Of a DNA stretch of 64,000 nucleotides, positions 12,314 through 25,041 are shown piece by piece (position 1 is the first letter of the stretch; the number at the start of each line of letters is the position of its first letter). The position numbers and the translations under genes were made by a program. The notes beneath the pieces were generated by a model. That model saw only the letters and a program-made list of their open reading frames with translations, ran no database searches and was not told the origin of the DNA. Source of the DNA: Epichloe hybrida (taxonomy: Eukaryota; Ascomycota; Sordariomycetes; Hypocreales; Clavicipitaceae); NCBI GenBank assembly GCA_019022495.1, contig JAFEKR010000027.1, positions 533,501-597,500 of the forward strand. The letters are read 5' to 3'.

Positions 12314-14071
12314 CTAATTAGTAATTACCTTTATAGATAACTACGTAGTCTTTAAACACCGTAAATTAGTAAGGTTAATTAGAAGAGGTAGCTTACCTAA
12401 TAATGACTTGCCCTATAAAATAGGAGAGCTATGTTTAATAATAAGTTATGCTAATAGAAAGGTATAGTATAGCTCTCTTCCTACTTTAGTATTAATATCT
12501 ATATTTATATAGACTCTAAAATAATAAAGAAAGGTTTAATACTAGTAGCTAAGCTATGCCCTTATCTTTCTTTATTATATATTCTATTACATACTTAAAG
12601 TTAACTACCTTACCTTATAATCCTTTATATCTATAAAATATTATATAAAAATCATATTTACACCTCTCTTATCCCTCATACTAAAGATTTACTCCCCCTT
12701 AACCTGTTAGAATATTAGATATAGCTAGACTATCTAGGACCTCTAGTTAATTTAGAGTTCCTAGTAAGAGTAATAGCTATAATAATACTATAGAAGGTAT
12801 TAAAACCAGAGATAGTAATAAATACCTTAAGAAAGGAAAAACCCTCATTTACACTAATCTATACCCCTATATCTCTAGTAAGACTCTAATAATATATTAT
12901 AAAGGAATTACTCTAATAAATAAGGAGCTCTAAACACAAAAGTATAGTAATACCTAAGGAAATTAGTCTTTATATCCTTATAAAAATTAAATAATATAGG
13001 GAATAAGGATTATTTAGAAGAATACTATTCTCTAAATTTAGTAATAACTTCTATAGATAGTTTAGAGATAAGTTAATAGTAAGGAGAGACCTTTCCTAGA
13101 ATAGACTTTAAGACTATCTCCTCTATAATAAAGTATATATAACTATTAGAAGAGGTATAAAGATAGTAAATAATCTTAAAGAGGTAATAACCTAGGAAGA
13201 ATTTTAATTCTAGACCCTTAAGGAAATTAAAGAAGCTAGGAAGAAGTATATAGGCTTCTAGAAGAACCTAGAGAATAAAGATTTCTTTTGTAATTTACTA
13301 GATAATAGGGATATTAGGACCTAATAGCCTACTAGTTTACCTTAACTATTAGTATAATTATTATTAAAGGGATTAATAAGCTAATCTTCTCTTAGAAGGT
13401 TAATTACTCTAGAAGTAAGAGCACTAAAGAATACTATCTATAAGTATCTATAGATAGCTCCCCTACCTATACCTTTACTATAGATAATTTAATAGGACTA
13501 CCCTAAGAACACTACTAATAATACCCTTAAGTAAGAGTATTACTAAAGGAGTTAACTCCTACTACCTAGGGTTAATAATACCTTAGTTAGAATAACCTAG
13601 AGAGTTATACTTTCTCCTCCCTAATATAAGGAAAAGGAAAATTAGAGGGAATAATAAACCCTAAGATCTTTACCTATAAGGCTACTCTCTTACTTCCTAA
13701 AGATTATACTACCCCCTTTATAAATATAAAGGGAAGTACCTAGAGGACCTTTATAAAATTAAAAGCTTTCTTTAAAGCAAATTATAGACTTATTCAAGGT
13801 ATACCCTAAGAAGTAACTCTATAGTACTAATAACTATAATATCCTGAAATTAAAGCTTTAAATATTTTATAGGAAATATAAATTACTTAATATCTAACCT
13901 AAGTAAGCTAGTTATGCGTTTAAGGTTATACTTAAAGGTAAAGCTTTATAATACTATATAAACTATCTCTTAAAACCTAGTTAACTATAAGACCTCCCTA
14001 CGCTTATTAGCTATATAAGAGAATAATTTAAGACTAAGAATATATAATAAAGATATCTCCTAAAATAGAAT

Positions 14072-14401
14072 TGTTGAAATCAAAAGAGTGGACCGATCCG
14101 ACTGAACCTAGGATTACAAAGCCTTATATATTTTAACACTCCCCCTGGAATTATATATCTAGGTGCCCTATTGGAGGTTAGGCTTATACTAGCAATTAAA
14201 TTTCTTTAGTTATTTTTTTTTTTTTCGGTAGGGTTCGAACCTATAACCTTGCCTCGCAGAGCAGTGCTCCACTATAGTAGGCGGGCTAATACGCTACAGT
14301 AAGCCACAACCACTACGCCACCAGGCTCATAACCTGTTGAAATCAAAAGAGTGGACCGATCTAACTAAACCTAGGATTACAAAGCCTTATATATTTTAAC
14401 A
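14072..14401 (-). mobile_element. TRIM-like miniature LTR element (330 bp)
   Basis: Two 67-bp direct repeats (14072-14138 and 14335-14401) begin TGTTGAAATC and end TTTTAACA. They differ at three sites, all C/T or G/A. The target duplication AGAAT is exact (14067-14071 and 14402-14406). On the minus strand the purine run CCAGGGGGAG abuts the LTR, as a polypurine tract should, so that strand is probably sense. There is no coding capacity; it would need enzymes from a full-size element. It is much richer in C and G than its surroundings, consistent with being too short for efficient RIP. Confidence 0.9.
14232..14320 (-). other. tRNA-like segment with RNA polymerase III A and B boxes inside the TRIM
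   Basis: On the minus strand TGGCGTAGTGG (14310-14320) fits the A-box consensus TRGYNNARNGG and GGTTCGAACC (14232-14241) fits the B box. They are 68 bases apart, longer than in an ordinary tRNA. A run of about 13 A follows downstream (T-run at 14213-14226 on +). The would-be acceptor arms do not pair, so I do not call a functional tRNA gene. It may be a SINE-type head captured by, or inserted in, the TRIM. Confidence 0.6.
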
Positions 14402-14889
14402 AGAATAATTTAACTCTATAAGGAATAATAAATAATAACCTAAGTAAATTAATAATAGAGTGCTTTAATAAACTTATAAATAAGCTAGCTATCTTATAAT
14501 AAGTAGTACCTAAGGTAAGCTAAAGTAAAAGAGCACTTTAGAATTAACTTATAGGAGCTTATAAAGATATTCTAGAATATAAAGAAGCTATTATAGACTT
14601 GCTAAAGGGACTATAGGAGTTTTATAAATAAGTTAGAATAATAATCTAACTTATTAAGGGAGAGAAAAGAAACTATTAATAATTCCTAACTAAAGCTATA
14701 ACCCTAGAGTAATTTTAAACTAACTAAAGATATAATAGGATAGGAAAAGAGACTTAATACCCCTTAAAACTATAAGGAAAAGAAGGAAACCCTTATATAA
14801 AGAAGTGCTATATATATAGTAAAGAAAAATACTAGTTATCTAAGTATCTAGAAGAGGACTACAAGAAGGTATATTAATGCTTTAAGAAC

Positions 14890-15120
14890 TGTTGCGACAA
14901 CCGGGTTAACATCGGATTGACCACTAGGAAAGTGGAGCACATGCGGCAACGCCGCACTGTGATTGGCCGCGCCTGTACGCGAGGCACACACGTGACTTGC
15001 GTTCCCTTTTTCTTGTAGCTATATAATGCTATAGATAGCTTTAATCCTTAAACCTTATTATATTATTAAACCTGACCTTACGTTACACTAGTGCATACTA
15101 ATCCCTTAGTGTAACTAACA
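14890..15120 (+). repeat. CopB 5' LTR (231 bp)
   Basis: It starts TGTTGCGACAACCGGG and ends GTGTAACTAACA. It keeps a C/G-rich core (GCCGCACTGTGATTGGCCGC). Compared with the 3' LTR, its left end is less mutated and its right end more mutated. CTAATTAGTGGTTG follows directly, a probable primer-binding region similar to that of CopA. Confidence 0.92.
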
Positions 15121-16337
15121 CTAATTAGTGGTTGAAAAACCATAGATAAGCTAGGAATTACTTAAGAAGAGGCTTTCCTTTAGCTGCCTAAGGAAGTGTG
15201 CTAAAGGAAGATAGACTCCAGATACTAGATGTTAGGCTTCCTAGGGATTTGACTTTTTCTATTAGCGAGTCTCTGACTATTAATAGAAGAATTAATCCTA
15301 TTATCTATCACAAGAAAACTAATTAACTAACTAAGAGTTTATAGCCACGTATAACTCCTTAAACTAGAGATTAAAAACCCCTTAACCCTACTAGTTAAAA
15401 ATCCCTTAGCCTTACTAGCTAAAGACTATTAATAATAGTACCCCTAAGCAATAAATAAGCTTTATCCTAGACTACTAAAAGAAAATAGCCTACCTAACCA
15501 AGACCTAATAAAGTAAGCCTACCTCTATGACTTTAAAAATATACCTTAGTTATTACCACTAACTAGGAGAGCTTAAGAGAACTAGATCCTTAGACTACTA
15601 AGGAATAGGAGCTTAATAACTATCTTGCTTAGATGATTAATGTCTATGAGAGTGGTTAATACAAAGATCTTGCCCTTTAGGAGATTTTCTATAATAACCT
15701 TAATGGCTAGATAAAAGAAACACTTGATTAAGCTTTATAACCTTTGGTATGCGAATTACAAGACTACCTACGTAAGAATGGTGTCTATATTGTTCGAAAT
15801 TAAAGTAGCAAAATTATTGAATTATTAATTTAAGTCCTTAAAGAAGAAATAATGTTATAGTGGCCTAAGAATAAAATTACAAAGCAAATCGCTACAGGCA
15901 AATTTCTCTCTTTAAATAACCCTGCCCTTAAAAGCCCCCTAATTACAAGCCCTTTAATTTACACTACCCCTATCTATTACCCTTCTGTATATAATCCTCC
16001 TATATATAATCCCCTGATTAATAACCCTTACAATCCTACTCTAAACAACCCTCTAATTACATAATAACCCCTAAGAAGAAACACACCTTAACCCCTAATA
16101 ATTCCAATAATTCCGCTAATTATCCTAGGATAACTGATTTAATAGATGACCCTAGCTATGCAAATAGTGATAATCCTATCTGAAGATTAAATCATGAGAA
16201 AGATCTTAGAACTTACGAAGAGCTATAAGGATAATGACTATTATAGTAGGAAGATGTATAACTTCCTTATGCCAAAAGTTAACTTATTCTAGAATAAATA
16301 TGATAGACTAAATCTCTTGTAGGAATATATGCATAAG
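15121..16337 (+). pseudogene. CopB 5' leader and first part of gag
   Basis: The stretch lies directly downstream of the CopB 5' LTR. It is less AT-saturated than most of the window but has no frame above about 60 codons. The position implies leader and gag, though I recognise no motif here. It is cut at 16338 by GypB-1, whose target duplication ATAAG is at 16333-16337 and 33195-33199. The gag continues at 33200. Confidence 0.65.
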
Positions 16338-16397
16338 TGTCATGACTGTGGTAGGAGAGATATAAACGGAGTGAAGGCTAAGGTTCTTAGTCATAGC
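16338..16397 (-). repeat. GypB-1 3' LTR, outer 60 bp
   Basis: It starts TGTCATGACTGTGG at the element edge and ends in the MITE-1 target copy GTCATAGC (16390-16397). The LTR resumes at 25429. This outer piece keeps more C and G than the same part of the 5' LTR (32928 onward). Confidence 0.9.
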
Positions 16398-16402
16398 CAG
16401 AG

Positions 16403-16548
16403 CATTGTTGTATTGTATTGTATTGTATTTTTTGGCCCTTCGATGTATTGTATTGTATTGTATTGCCCTATGTATTGTATTGTGTATTGTATTGTATTAA
16501 AAATACAATACAATACAATACAATACATACAATACAATGTATTGTTAG
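16403..16548. repeat. MITE-1 left terminal array (TGTAT)n with central hairpin
   Basis: Pentamer TGTAT runs one way from 16408 to about 16500 and its complement ATACA runs on to about 16545. The two halves meet at ATTAAAAATAC (near 16497), making a large foldback. Open frames here are products of the repeat and not genes. Confidence 0.9.
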
Positions 16549-16660
16549 GGAAAAATATAAGTGGGGTATTATATAAATTCATTATATAGTAGATTTTTTA
16601 AATAATCTAATTATAGTATTCTTATTTTTATATATAATTTAGTTATTTATTTAAAAATCT

Positions 16661-16850
16661 ATTAAGTTTTAGCTTATTTAGAAAAGTAAGCTTATTTTAA
16701 ATATATAATATCTTAGTAATATTCTTTTATATCTATTTTAAAATGATCTTAATATATTAAGTTTTAGCTTATTTAGAAAAGTAAGCTTATTTTAAATATA
16801 TAATATCTTAGTAATATTCTTTTATATCTATTTTAAAAAATGATTTTTTC
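16661..16850. repeat. 95-bp tandem duplication in MITE-1
   Basis: The block beginning ATTAAGTTTTAGCTT at 16661 is repeated from 16756 with almost no change. It has no coding sign. Confidence 0.85.
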
Positions 16851-16919
16851 TTAATATATTAAGGGTCTTTTTATTCTTATATCTATTTTCTATGATTTAT
16901 TATAATTATTTATTATATA

Positions 16920-17035
16920 AAAATACATTATAATACAATACAATACAATACATTACAATACATTACAATACATTACAATACATACAATACATTACAATAC
17001 ATTACAATACATTACAATACAATACAATGTATTAT
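16920..17035. repeat. Internal ACAAT/ATTAC-type array in MITE-1
   Basis: A second short-repeat block alternates ATACA and ATTACA units (ATACATTACA repeated). It mixes the unit of MITE-1 (TGTAT) with that of MITE-2 (TGTAA) in one array. Confidence 0.85.
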
Positions 17036-17695
17036 TAAAAAGGTAAGGTAGTATATATACTTATTATATAGTAGATTTTTAATATAATCTAAATAAGATA
17101 TCCTTAAATTTTATACTATTTAGGTATTTAGTTATAGAATTATAAAGTTTTAGCTAATTTAGACTATTAAGCTATATATATATATAGGGTAGCTATAAAT
17201 AGTATTATCTAAACTTAACTTATAGTAAATTTTATTCTTTATATTTGAAAGGTTATCCTATCATTCTAGCTTTTGTTTAGGATTTACTATGCATTTTAAT
17301 ATAGTATTTTTGCTTTAAATATAATATTTACCCTAAAGAAATAATTTATAATTCTAAATAAATAAGATTAAAACTCTAATAAAAATATACTTATATATAT
17401 AAGGAATTTATTATAAAGAGAAAATTAAAATTTATTTAATAAATGCTTCTTTTACTATTAAGCTATTTTATTATAATTATAATAAATTATATTAGCTTTG
17501 AACCTTTTTTAAACTAAAAGAAAAGGAAAAAACCTAGGAAAAGCTTATAAAGAAAAGTTAAAATATTATATAAAGAATAATCATAATATATATACTATTT
17601 TTTTAATATTAAGTAAATAAATAAATAAGCTTTAAAAGTGAGTTTAATTATTTATACTACTTTTAGCTTACTTACTTAGTTATATAGTGTTTCTT

Positions 17696-18112
17696 AAAGT
17701 GGGTCTAAAAGTGGGTCTTATTAAACACTAAAAACCAAGTATAATCCCTTTTTATAGTTATATAACTTTAGCTAAGAAGAGGAGGATATATAAAAGTGGG
17801 TCTAACAGTGGGTCTTGTTAAACACTAAAAACCAAGTATAATCCCTTTCTATAGTTATATAACTTTAGCTAAGAAGAGGAGGATATATAAAAGTAGGTCT
17901 AAAAGTGGGTCCTATTAGTTATACTATAAACCTAGTATTATCTCTTTACTTAGTTATATAATTCTAGCTAAAAAGAAATATATATACAGAAGTGGGTCTA
18001 AAAGTGGGTCCTATTAGTTATACTATAAACATAATAATCTCTTTACTTAGTTATGTAATTTTAGTTAAAAAGAGAGAAATATACTAAAGTAAGTCTTATA
18101 GTTATATTAGGA
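17696..18112. repeat. Minisatellite of about 97 bp, four units plus a partial one, in MITE-1
   Basis: Units start at about 17696, 17793, 17889, 17988 and 18075. Each opens with AAGTGGGTCTAAAAGTGGGT. Units 1-2 are nearly identical to each other, and so are units 3-4. The opening motif is the complement of the GACCCACTTTTAGACCCAC core in MITE-2, so the two MITEs lie in opposite orientation. Confidence 0.9.
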
Positions 18113-18237
18113 CTTACTTTCTATTAGTATAAAATTATAAATAGTATAATATTAAAAACATAAAAAAGAAAGGAATTTTATTTTATTAATATTTTAAAAA
18201 ACCTTTAAATACTAAATAATTAATAAGTCTAGCTTTT

Positions 18238-18545
18238 TGTTGGATTCACAGGGTATTGAATTCAATGTAATACAGTCGTGAGCCCGAAGAATAGTATCGT
18301 CATCGATTATCTATTCTAGGCTGCGTTATCTGTTGTTATGATTAATTAAGTTATAGGAAAAGAGAGGTAAAAAGCTAGAAGTTATAATATATAAAAGGAA
18401 AAAGGGGTTGCGTGTTTATGTCCCTATATTTCCTAGCTAATTAACGTGCTAGGTTGTAGGTCACGTGTGGGGTCCGCGCATAGCCTAAGCTTCTGCTAGG
18501 TAATTACGGCTATAACGCGCGATTAATATTACCTTTGTTCTAACA
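18238..18545 (-). repeat. CopA-2 3' LTR (308 bp)
   Basis: On the plus strand it starts TGTTGGATTCACAGGG and ends TTGTTCTAACA. Its left, outward half is the less mutated one (it keeps CAGTCGTGAGCCCG and ATCGTCATCG). Confidence 0.95.
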
Positions 18546-21500
18546 CTAGAACTTCTCTCTTTTGACATGATTATTAACACGTAATATTAATCATAGAAAT
18601 GAAAAGAAAGACAGATTAAGGATGTAATTAATAAGGGATATAAGGAAAAGAACTTATAGCCTATCTAGGCATATAGTTACTAATAAAAGGGAAACAATAA
18701 TCTCGCTTAGCCTATAAGCCTATATAAGGATAAGTAAGTCCTTCTAAATCCTTTCTTTTCCTTAAAGTAATATATATACTATACTATAGCGCGTATATAA
18801 TATCTTCCTCCTCCTTAGCAACACCTTTATTCTCCTACGCACCGCCGTTAATTTCTATAGTCCACTAGGAGGGCCTAGTAGGCTAGTGTAGTTATAGCCA
18901 CTAGGAATATTAACTACAGGGGCGTAGATCCCCTATGTATTACTATCTTATCCCTATAGCTATTCTCCTAGAGGATCACCTTTTTCTCTTATCACATATG
19001 TGTTATATATAGGTAACCTATCCCTCCATCTAGATAGTTATCTAGTTAGTTAAGATAAAGCTCTTAAGGGCCTTATTAGGTAATGCCTTTATAAAGGTAT
19101 TAGCTAGGTTATCCTCTCTATTAATCCATTAGATCTCGTAGAGTTCTTAGCGTTTATATAACTATTAAAGGGCCATAATATTAATTATCAGGCATTTCTC
19201 CTTCATTATACTAAGCTTAACAAGGCACTTATATAAGGAGTATAAATCCGTATATATAATAACTAGGATCTTTAGGAGCTTTAGTTAGTTAGTAACTAAG
19301 TTTAGGGTGGTTGCAATTGCGTGAGCTATATTAACACTAGCTACTATGCCATAGACTTCTAAGGTAAGCATGCTTCGCGTAACTCTCTTACTCTTTGTTA
19401 AGCTAAAGTGCATAATATTACCTTTAATTATAAACTTACTATTAGTGTAGTCTTTATTTACTAGGATAAGTACATATCCTAGTTATAAGAATAGGTCCTA
19501 GTTATTAGCAAAGGATCTATTTACAAAGGCAAAGAGCTTTGCCTTCTTAAGGTTAATTAGGATAAACATTAGACCTCTCTCTAGGTAATCTATCTGCTAC
19601 TTTAGGTAGCAATTAAGGGCTTTCACGTCCTCCGGGGTTAGCTCCTAGTGTTATATAGTAACAGATAGGTTAAAGTAAGCCTCTAGTTAGCAGATTAAGG
19701 TAATATAAGCGCCTTAGGCCCTCTGCTTAATATATTTACGCTTTAAGTTAGTTATTAGAACTAACTCTAACTTATTACTTTGCCCTTTTTACTAGATCTT
19801 AATAGTATTATTCTCTAGCGAGATAATGCCACTATTAAACGTAAGAGGGTAGTCCTAAGTTAGGAATTACTTTAGCTTTACATTAAAGCCTACTATAGTA
19901 AGCTAGGTCTTTTCCTTCTTAGAGAACCTCTCGTCTAAGAGGCTAATTATATTATTAGTTTGTATTCTAACGCAGGCAAAGTCAGGGCTTTCCTTCGTAG
20001 TTATAAGCAGGCAAGGATTATATATAGAGGTTTCTATCTAGAGGTTCTCTCTATAATGCTTATAATACATAACCCACTAGTGTGTTCCTGCCTCTGTAAG
20101 CCTGTAGAGGGGTTTTATAACCCTTAAGATTATACTAGGTAGGTAAAGATGCTATATCTGAATTAGCAAGCGCGCTAGGATTAGCCGCTCTAGTAATATA
20201 TAGGCCTATATATAAGCCTAATAGATATCTCTTAGCTAGATAAGGAATTTCCTTAATCTTACAGACAGGGCTATTATAAGGATAAGATATTAGCTCGCGC
20301 GTTAAATTGTTAGGGCCTATGTGAGAATGGCCTGTTTTCCTTTATCCTTACACCCTTAGATTACAAGGCATGACTTTTTATAAGGTTCCGTTATCTTACC
20401 CTTAATCTCATTAATAATCCAGGAATTAAAGATTTAAATTCCACTATGTTCTTCCTTGTTAAATATAATGAATTTAAACATACCTTGCTTAATTAAAGCG
20501 TTAATTTCCGCTTTTATTAATAGCTTAAAAGGTTTGCTAGGGGTCTTAATAATTCCTTCCTTACGTAGCTTAATTATAAGAGCTAGGTTACTATGTTCTT
20601 TTGCTAACAGGAAGGCATTAGCACCTTAAGGCATCATAGGAGGGTTCTTCCGTAGCCTTCCATGTCCTTACTTTAATAGTATTAGTAGCACTGTGTTCTT
20701 ATTATAGGCCTCTTACCCTTTCTCTCCTTCCTCTTTACTAGGCTCTATTATCTTCTTTACATTAGGATTATTATAGTAGGGCTTAATAGATATTAACCTA
20801 AAGGTCTTTAGGCCTCTAGGCATGTTAAGTGTATAGCTCTCTCTAGTAATCGCTAGTAGCTTATACAAACCTACCTATCCCTTACCTTCTTACTAGACCT
20901 TAACCTTTAATCTAAGCGGTAGGCTAAGGGTCTTTAAGGTGTCTAGGCTATTACGTTTAGCAAGGGCCTTATTAACCTTCTAGATAGCATAGAGTCTCTT
21001 AATCTCTTTAGTAGCCTTCTATACTATAATTATATACTATGTAATATTAGGTAATAGTAGGGACTCATTTATTATACGTAAGTAAGCTCTAAAGATAAGG
21101 AGGGTTAGGATAAGGCCGTTAGGGCCTATGGTGTTATTCAGGGCCTTAATTACTATTTAAAGGGTAATAGGTTTTAGCGTTATAGGGCATTTACGTCTAA
21201 TTATATCATAGGCTCTTTAGAGCAGCCTATAATACCTTTTAACCTTCCCTATGCTATAGTGTGCCTTAATAGGGACTTCCTTAATTAAAATTAATATTAA
21301 AGCTACAAATTATCTAAATTCATTGCCATAGAAGTTTGTTCTAGTGTCTATAATAATAAAGTCTAGGGGGCCTAGGTAAGCATTAATCTAGCATATTTAG
21401 AGGGCTTCCTAGGTTGTTTTCGTAGAGATATTATTAAGGAATTTCACTACGTTAAACACTATAGTTACATCTATAGCGTAAAGTGTAAGGTAGTTACTAT

Positions 21501-24500
21501 CTAGGTAGAAGATATTTACTATTACTTTATAATTAAAGCTACACTTATCCTTAAGGGTAAACTTAAAGTAATTAGGGCTATTTATATATATTTAGTATTA
21601 GTAGTAAATTCTTATTAGCTCCCTAATAGCTTTAATATTAATATTATGCCTTAATCTACAGAGAACCTTGTGTAGATATTAGATCAATAGATGCCTAAAG
21701 CGGCAATATAGTTACTATAGCTTACCTTCTATAAGGTAGCTCTAAGTAACTACTTCTTCTTTCTATATAAGAAGTATCTAGGCATGCCCTTATTTACGTA
21801 TAATAGGCACTTTAATATTTCCTTATTATAGTGTGTTCTTAGAGATATTAAAGTTAATCTTTAGATAGTCTATATTATTAAGGGATAAGAGAAACAGAGT
21901 ATTTATAGGGATAACCTAAAAGAGAATATTTCTAAAGGGAGTAGGTACTATAGCTACTCTAAGCGTAATAATTAGGTCTCCCACGCTAAACCTAACTAAT
22001 GCCTTTTTCTTTATTAATTTATTAAGCTGCAATATAGGTATCTAACGTTATAAAGCAAGGAATTAAGGGTGCCCTACTATAGAGAACTTTATAGCTCCTG
22101 TATTAGGCATAATCCCTTAGAATATCACATAGGAATAGCAATCTTCTAATATAAACATCGCTAGGGCTTTATTCACGAGTTCCTGCTAAAAGGGGTTTTC
22201 TTTGCTTAGACTATAATAAGCCGCTTGCCTTATTAGGAATTAAACCGTTCTTTCGCTATTAATCTAGGTTCTATAAGTAAAGAAGCTTATAGGTACTAGC
22301 CTATTTATATCATTAGGGCTATTATTAAATCCAATGCTCTTTATATACTAAGTGATTTTATTATTAATAAGGGATTAAGACTTGTAGTCTCCTTTGTACT
22401 ATATAAGAAATAAATAATATAAGTTATTAGTTAGGCCTGTAAGATAGTGATTCTTAAAGCGTTAAAACGCCTTCTTATAGTCCTCTTTAGGGTGCTTAGA
22501 TAACTAGTATCCTTCTTTACTATATATATAGCACTTCCTTATGTAGGGATTACCTTCTCTTTCTTATAGTTTTAAGGGGTATTAGGTCTCTTTTCCCTTC
22601 CTATTATATCTTTAGTTAGTTTAGAATTGCTTTAGGGTTATAGCTTTAGTTAGGAACTATTAATAGTTTTTCTTTTCTTTCTTAATAAGATAAAGGGTTA
22701 TCCTAATCTATTTATAAAACTCTTATAGTTTGTCTAGCGAATCTATAATCACTTCTTTACACTCTAGAATACTATAATAGGCTCTAATAAGTTAATTCCG
22801 GAGTGCCCTTTTAGTTTAGCTTACTTTAGGCACTACTTATTATAAGATAGCTAGTCTTTCTATAAGTTTATTAAAGCATTTAATTATTAACTTACTTAGG
22901 TTATTATTTATCATTCCTTACAGGGAAGTGTTATTTTACTCTAGTAAATATCTTTACTATATATCCTTAGTTTTAAATTATTCTCTTATATAGCTAATAA
23001 GCATAGGGAGATCTTATAGTTATCTAGGTTTAGAGAGGTAGTCTATATAGTATTATAGTGCTTTACCTTTAAGTATAACCTTAAAAGCATAACTTACTTA
23101 TTTAGGCTAGATATTAAGTAACTTATACTTTCTATAGAATATTTAAAGCTTTAATTTAAGAATATTATAGTTATTAGCGCTATAGAGTTATTCTTTAGGG
23201 TATACCTTAGATAGGTTAATAATTTGCTTTAGTAAAGGTCTCTAGGTCTATAGGGGTTCTCTAGGTGTTTCCCTTTATATTTATAAAAGGGATAGTAAGG
23301 TCTTTAGGAAGTAAGAGGGTAGCTTTATAGGTAGTACCCTTAGGGCTTATTATTCCCTCTAATTCTCCTCTTCCTTATATTAGGAAGAAGGAATTATAGC
23401 TCTTTAAGCTATGCTAATAGGGGCACTACTAGCCCTAGATAGTATAGGTTACCTCTATTAGTAACTCTCCTGCTTAGGGGCATTATTAGTAGTATTACTA
23501 GGGTAATACTACTAACTTACCTCTAGTAAAGGTATAGGTAGGGGAGTTACTTACAAATGCTTGTGAATAGCATCCTTAGGTAGTCTTAACTCTAGGTTAA
23601 TTAACCTTCCTAGGGGAGATTAGCTAGGCCTTCCTAGAGGGGATTAGTTTAGTCTTCCTAGGGGAGTCTAGCTTATTAATCCTTTTAATAGTAATTATAC
23701 TAATAAATAAGGTGATAGGGTAGGTTGCCTAGTTCTAACATTACTATTATCTAGTAAATCACAGAAGAACTCTTTATTCTATAGGTTCTTTTAGAAGCCT
23801 ATGTACTTTTTCCTAGCCTCTTTAATTTCTTTAAAAGTCTAAAATCTAAATTCTTCTTAGTTTACTACTTCTTTAAGGTTATTTACTATCTTAGTGCCTC
23901 TTCTAATAGTTATATACACTCTATTATAAAGAAGGTAATCTTAAAGTCCGTTTTATAAAAGGTCTCTCCCTTTCACAAACTTATCCCTTAACTATTTATA
24001 GAAGTTATTACTAAATTCAGAGAATAGTATTCTTCTAAATAACCCTTACTCCTTATATTATTTAGTCTTTATAAGGATGTAGAGACTAATTTCCTCTAGA
24101 GTTATTATCTTTTTATATTTAAAACTTCCTATCTATTAAAGTAGTTCTTTTATAATATGTTATTAAAGCCTTATAAAGATATAGGGGTATAGGTTAGTAT
24201 AGATAGGGGTTTTCCCTTTATTAAGGTATTTATTATTATCTCCTGTTTTAACACCTTCTATAGCATTATTATAGCTATTAGTCTCGCTAGGAACTCTAAA
24301 TTAACTAGAGGTCCTAGATAGTCTAGCTACATCTAATATTCTAATTAATTAAGGGAGGCAGATCTTATAATGTAAGGAGATATAGGGTATAACTATGATT
24401 ATATAACGTGTTTTAGATATAAAGGATTGTGAGGTAAGGTAGTTAACTTTAAATACGTAATAGAACGCATAATAAAGAAAGATAAGGGGATAGCTTAGTT

Positions 24501-24733
24501 ACTAGTGTTAAACCTTTCTTTGTTATTTCGGAGTCTATATAGATATAGATATTAATACCAAAGTAAGAAGAGAGCTATATTATACCTTTCCATTAGCATA
24601 ACTTATCATTAAACGTGGCCCTCCTATTATATAGGGCAAGTCATCATTAGATAAGCTACCTCTTCTAATTAACCTTGCTAATCTGCGGTGTTCGAAGACT
24701 ACGTGGTTATCTATGAAGGTAACCACTGATTAG
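18546..24733 (-). pseudogene. CopA-2 gag-pol remnant: gag knuckle, integrase, RT, RNase H
   Basis: Minus-strand domains with plus coordinates. Gag is about 22490-24730, with a knuckle at 22492-22533 (C-Y-I-Y, then spaced Y and H; two Cys became Tyr). The integrase core is about 21190-21500, with a YLDSNYLTLY-like start, LGPLDFI, NFYGNEF and IKAHYSIGKVKRYY, the usual copia NSxGxxER region. RT is about 19900-20640, with PLYRLTEAGTHW and the catalytic box as IQTNN where the family has QTDD. RNase H is about 19020-19570, with an SKRVTR-like motif and SEVYG-like text. Stops are scattered throughout. Confidence 0.88.
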
Positions 24734-25041
24734 TGTTAGATTTACAGGGTATTAAATTCAATATAATACAGTTATAAGCCCGAAGAATAGTATTATCATT
24801 GATTATTTATTCTAGGCTACGTTGTTTGTTATTATGATTAATTAAGTTATAGGAAAAGAGAGGTAAAAAGCTAGAAGTTACAATACATAAAAGGAAAAAG
24901 GGGTTGCGCGTTTGTGTCCCCACATTTCCTAGCCAATCAACATGCTAGGTTGTGGGTCACGTGTGGGGTCCGCGCACGGCCCAAGCTTCTGCCAGGTAAT
25001 TGCGGCTGCGACGCGCGATTGATATCACCTTTGTTCCAACA
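24734..25041 (-). repeat. CopA-2 5' LTR (308 bp)
   Basis: On the plus strand it starts TGTTAGATTTACAGGG and ends TTGTTCCAACA. Its right, outward half is the best preserved CopA sequence here (24900-25041, with CACGTGTGGGGTCCGCGC), while its inner half is TA-converted. The 67-codon frame across it is not a gene. Confidence 0.95.

Larger units (their letters stand above)
12018..14889 (+). mobile_element. CopA-1 left half: 5' LTR and gag
   Basis: This is the left half of a Ty1/copia element inserted in GypA-2. The 296-bp 5' LTR (12018-12313) is followed at once by CTAATTAGTAATTACC, the probable primer-binding region, also found beside the CopA-2 5' LTR. Gag runs to 14889 and contains the TRIM. 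At 14808-14849 there is a copia-type zinc knuckle: C-Y-I-Y with a spaced second half, RIP-altered. The element breaks at 14889 after AGAAC and resumes at 56675 with AGAAC, 41.8 kb away, because CopB inserted here. Confidence 0.88.
12314..14889 (+). pseudogene. CopA-1 gag remnant
   Basis: Copia gag region, homologous on the opposite strand to about 22440-24730 in CopA-2. All frames are broken by stops. The only clear motif is the C-terminal knuckle at 14808-14849. It is interrupted by the 330-bp TRIM at 14072-14401, with host sequence colinear on both sides, and cut at 14889 by CopB. Confidence 0.75.
18238..25041 (-). mobile_element. CopA-2: complete Ty1/copia element (minus strand), innermost layer of the nest
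   Basis: Two 308-bp LTRs (18238-18545 and 24734-25041) are flanked by an exact target duplication CTTTT (18233-18237 and 25042-25046), for a 6,804-bp element inside MITE-1. Internal order on the minus strand is gag with zinc knuckle, integrase, RT, RNase H: the Ty1/copia order. A polypurine run (AAAAGAGAGAAG on the minus strand) abuts the 3' LTR at 18546. Next to the 5' LTR, CTAATCAGTGGTTACC on the minus strand is the likely primer site. It carries many stops. Confidence 0.95.

Noticed and set aside
14210..14345. Functional tRNA gene on the minus strand
   Set aside because: A and B boxes are present, but the acceptor arms do not pair and the box spacing is too long without a convincing intron.
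16329..16589. Open frames on both strands across 16329-16589 and at 25181-25384
   Set aside because: They are translations of TGTAT/ATACA arrays and flanking LTR; pentamer repeats stay open in all frames and give a repeated peptide.
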